From assembly GCF_900111075.1 (NCBI RefSeq), contig NZ_FOFZ01000001.1, positions 62,001 through 126,000 of the forward strand: 64,000 nucleotides of DNA, given 5' to 3'. Source of the stretch: Flavobacterium frigoris (lineage in GTDB: Bacteria; Bacteroidota; Bacteroidia; Flavobacteriales; Flavobacteriaceae). The translations under genes and the position numbers were made by a program. Below the pieces are notes generated by a model that saw nothing but the letters and a program-made list of their open reading frames with translations, had not been told where the DNA came from and searched no databases. Below are positions 62,468-64,000 of the stretch, one piece after another; position 1 is the stretch's first letter, and each line of letters starts with the position of its first letter.

Positions 62468-63166
62468 ATGATAAATAAAAAAGTAGATAACGTTCAAGTT
62501 GCTCTTGAAGGAGTTGAAAACGGAATGACGATCATGTTAGGCGGTTTCGGTCTCTGTGGAATCCCCGAAAATTCTATCGCAGAATTGGTAAAAAAAGAAA
62601 CTACCGGTCTAACTTGTATTTCTAATAATGCTGGCGTTGACGATTTTGGTCTTGGCTTATTATTACAAAAAAGACAAATCAAGAAAATGATTTCTTCGTA
62701 TGTTGGAGAAAACGCTGAATTTGAACGCCAAATGCTTTCTGGAGAACTGGATGTGGAATTGATTCCACAAGGTACTCTTGCAGAACGTTGTCGCGCAGCC
62801 CAAGCTGGTATTCCCGCATTTTTTACTCCCGCAGGATACGGAACAGAAGTTGCAGAAGGCAAAGAAGCAAGAGAATTCAACGGAAAAATGCATGTAATGG
62901 AGTTGGCTTTCAAGGCTGATTTTGCTATTGTGAAAGCGTGGAAAGGAGATACAGCAGGAAATCTAATTTTTAAAGGAACTGCGAGAAACTTCAATCCTTG
63001 CATGTCTGGAGCAGCTAAAATAACCGTTGCGGAAGTAGAAGAATTAGTGGAAGCTGGAACGCTTGATCCTAATCAAATTCATATCCCCGGAATATTCATA
63101 CAACGTATTTTTCAAGGCGAGAAATACGAAAAGAGAATCGAGCAACGTACAGTAAGAATTAGATAA
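62468..63166 (+). CDS. scoA: 3-oxoacid CoA-transferase subunit A
   Basis: A 232-residue alpha subunit of succinyl-CoA:3-ketoacid CoA-transferase, which moves CoA from succinyl-CoA to acetoacetate in ketone body or butyrate use. Motifs: [18 protein letters not shown] (CoA-binding glycine loop), [23 protein letters not shown], and [20 protein letters not shown]. Normal length. Partner subunit follows after 74 bp, a gap containing an AATTAGATA inverted repeat typical of AT-rich spacers in this group. Confidence 0.95.
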   Translation: MINKKVDNVQVALEGVENGMTIMLGGFGLCGIPENSIAELVKKETTGLTCISNNAGVDDFGLGLLLQKRQIKKMISSYVGENAEFERQMLSGELDVELIPQGTLAERCRAAQAGIPAFFTPAGYGTEVAEGKEAREFNGKMHVMELAFKADFAIVKAWKGDTAGNLIFKGTARNFNPCMSGAAKITVAEVEELVEAGTLDPNQIHIPGIFIQRIFQGEKYEKRIEQRTVRIR

Positions 63167-63240
63167 TCAGAAAATCAGTTAATTAGATAGTGCAAACCAA
63201 TTATCTAATTTCCTAATTCTCTAATTGACACATAAATATT

Positions 63241-63900
63241 ATGGCACTAGACAAAATAGGTATTGCAAAACGTATCGCACAAGAGCTTAAAGACCGCTAT
63301 TTCGTGAATTTAGGGATTGGTATACCAACATTGGTAGCCAATTATATCCCAACAGGAATTGACGTTGAATTTCAAAGTGAAAACGGCGTTTTAGGCATGG
63401 GTCCCTTCCCTTTTGAAGGAGAAGAAGATGCAGATATTATCAATGCAGGAAAACAAACAATAACGACGTTACCGGGAGCCTCCTTTTTTGATTCAGCGCT
63501 AAGTTTCGGAATGATTCGTGGGCAACATGTTGATTTAACTATTCTGGGTGCTATGGAAGTTTCTGAAAACGGAGATATTGCTAACTGGAAAATTCCAGGA
63601 AAAATGGTAAAAGGAATGGGAGGAGCAATGGATTTAGTAGCTTCTGCCGAAAATATTATCGTTGCCATGATGCACGTCAACAAAGCGGGGCAATCTAAGA
63701 TCCTCAAAAAATGTAGTTTACCATTGACTGGCGTTGCTTGTGTAAAAAAAGTAGTGACTGAATTGGCTGTATTAGAAGTAACATCTAAAGGCTTTAAATT
63801 ATTAGAACGTGCACCAGGAGTTACCGTTGAACATATTATTGCTTCCACTGAAGCAGCATTAATTATTGAAGGTGAAATTCCAGAAATGCTTATTGACTAA
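63241..63900 (+). CDS. scoB: 3-oxoacid CoA-transferase subunit B
   Basis: A 219-residue beta subunit carrying the catalytic glutamate, Glu47 in the SENG motif (FQSENGVLGMGPFP), which forms the CoA thioester intermediate. Other blocks: VNLGIGIPTLVANYIP, GGHVDLTILG-like RGQHVDLTILGAMEVS, GMGGAMDLV. Full length and intact. Works as a heteromer with the subunit A product from the gene just upstream. Confidence 0.95.
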   Translation: MALDKIGIAKRIAQELKDRYFVNLGIGIPTLVANYIPTGIDVEFQSENGVLGMGPFPFEGEEDADIINAGKQTITTLPGASFFDSALSFGMIRGQHVDLTILGAMEVSENGDIANWKIPGKMVKGMGGAMDLVASAENIIVAMMHVNKAGQSKILKKCSLPLTGVACVKKVVTELAVLEVTSKGFKLLERAPGVTVEHIIASTEAALIIEGEIPEMLID

Positions 63901-63968
63901 AACCCATCTCCTTACTATCAATAGTCTATTCTTTACGAAAAAAAGGAACACTTGATTACAACTCATTA

Positions 63969-64000
63969 AATCGGAACACAATTAATTTTCTGTTCCGATT
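63969..64000 (+). terminator. Terminator at window end
   Basis: AATCGGAACA and TGTTCCGATT form a perfect 10-bp stem around 12 bases; any T-run lies beyond the window. Confidence 0.65.

Noticed and set aside
62494..63003. 169-codon ORF antisense to scoA
   Set aside because: Proline/serine-rich shadow of a well-conserved gene; no start signal or family likeness. The same applies to the ORF at 63372-63848 antisense to scoB.
63167..63240. AATTAGATA inverted repeat between scoA and scoB as a regulatory site
   Set aside because: Simple TAATT-rich spacer of a kind common in such AT-rich genomes; no sign of promoter or operator.
1..64000. CRISPR arrays, tRNA or rRNA genes, prophage or insertion-sequence transposases
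   Set aside because: Looked for regularly spaced repeats, cloverleaf ends and DDE/integrase proteins; none found in this window.

Overview
The window looks like chromosomal DNA of a Flavobacterium-type bacterium (Bacteroidota, Flavobacteriaceae). It is AT-rich. It carries a gliding-motility lipoprotein gene (gldH), an OmpA-type porin, TonB receptors with carboxypeptidase-regulatory-like N-termini, a carotenoid (lycopene) cyclase, many signal peptides ending in AQ, and the Bacteroidota promoter form TTTG-N19-TAnnTTTG (clear copies at 35232 and 55197). I see no rRNA, tRNA, CRISPR array, transposase or phage genes. The layout is a normal chromosome with small accessory islands and several families of short dispersed palindromic repeats.

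Layout. 1-3.8 kb: accessory stretch with a DMP19-like gene, a HipA-like kinase/DUF3037 gene pair, small ORFs and repeats. 3.8-9.1 kb: metG, a DMT permease, a HAD phosphatase and a major OmpA-family protein. 9.2-11 kb: a decayed chloramphenicol-acetyltransferase-like gene, ferritin, a small Lys/Cys-rich ORF and a short ssb. 11.3-17.5 kb: a GNAT-nitrilase fusion, a zinc-finger-like protein, an M28 peptidase, a Rossmann-fold protein and an EamA permease. 17.6-21.9 kb: two tandem M13 metallopeptidases, one with a frameshifted signal peptide. 22-25.4 kb: SCO1 protein and the feoA-feoB-Cys-tail iron(II) operon. 26-32 kb: TonB receptor, YfiR-like protein and a CHASE8-HAMP-PAS membrane sensor that has no visible output domain.

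32-37.6 kb: metal homeostasis block with a DtxR/MntR regulator, an Nramp transporter fused to a universal-stress domain, and a divergent TonB receptor sharing an operator-like palindrome. 37.7-40 kb: thioredoxin-like protein, lycopene cyclase, bacilliredoxin. 40-45.7 kb: Crp/Fnr regulator, TolC-HlyD-ABC2 permease efflux set without its own ATPase, a catalase-like scrap and a lipoprotein lysophospholipase-type hydrolase. 45.9-47.8 kb: RlhA-type U32 protein. 48-50.5 kb: accessory island with an unknown membrane-anchored protein and a HigBA toxin-antitoxin pair between direct repeats. 50.5-55 kb: phosphatidylserine decarboxylase, an unknown duplicated-domain protein, a second Crp/Fnr regulator, exported GlcG-like and HIUase-like proteins, and a lipoprotein gene broken by an in-frame stop.

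55.2-58.1 kb is the most coherent unit: TrhO and TrhP, two independent enzymes for tRNA U34 hydroxylation, share the same C-terminal domain and are followed by an overlapping ferredoxin gene. 58.3-64 kb: RicT/PSP1 protein, gldH, penicillin-binding protein 1A and both subunits of a 3-oxoacid CoA-transferase.

Common themes are iron/manganese handling (ferritin, Feo, DtxR, Nramp-USP, TonB receptors), cell-envelope proteins and RNA modification. The best candidates for something little described are the TonB-YfiR-sensor cassette without an output domain, the TrhO-TrhP-ferredoxin unit with its shared domain, the HipA-like/DUF3037 pair, and a hairpin repeat family (five copies) whose loop region changes while its flanks stay constant.
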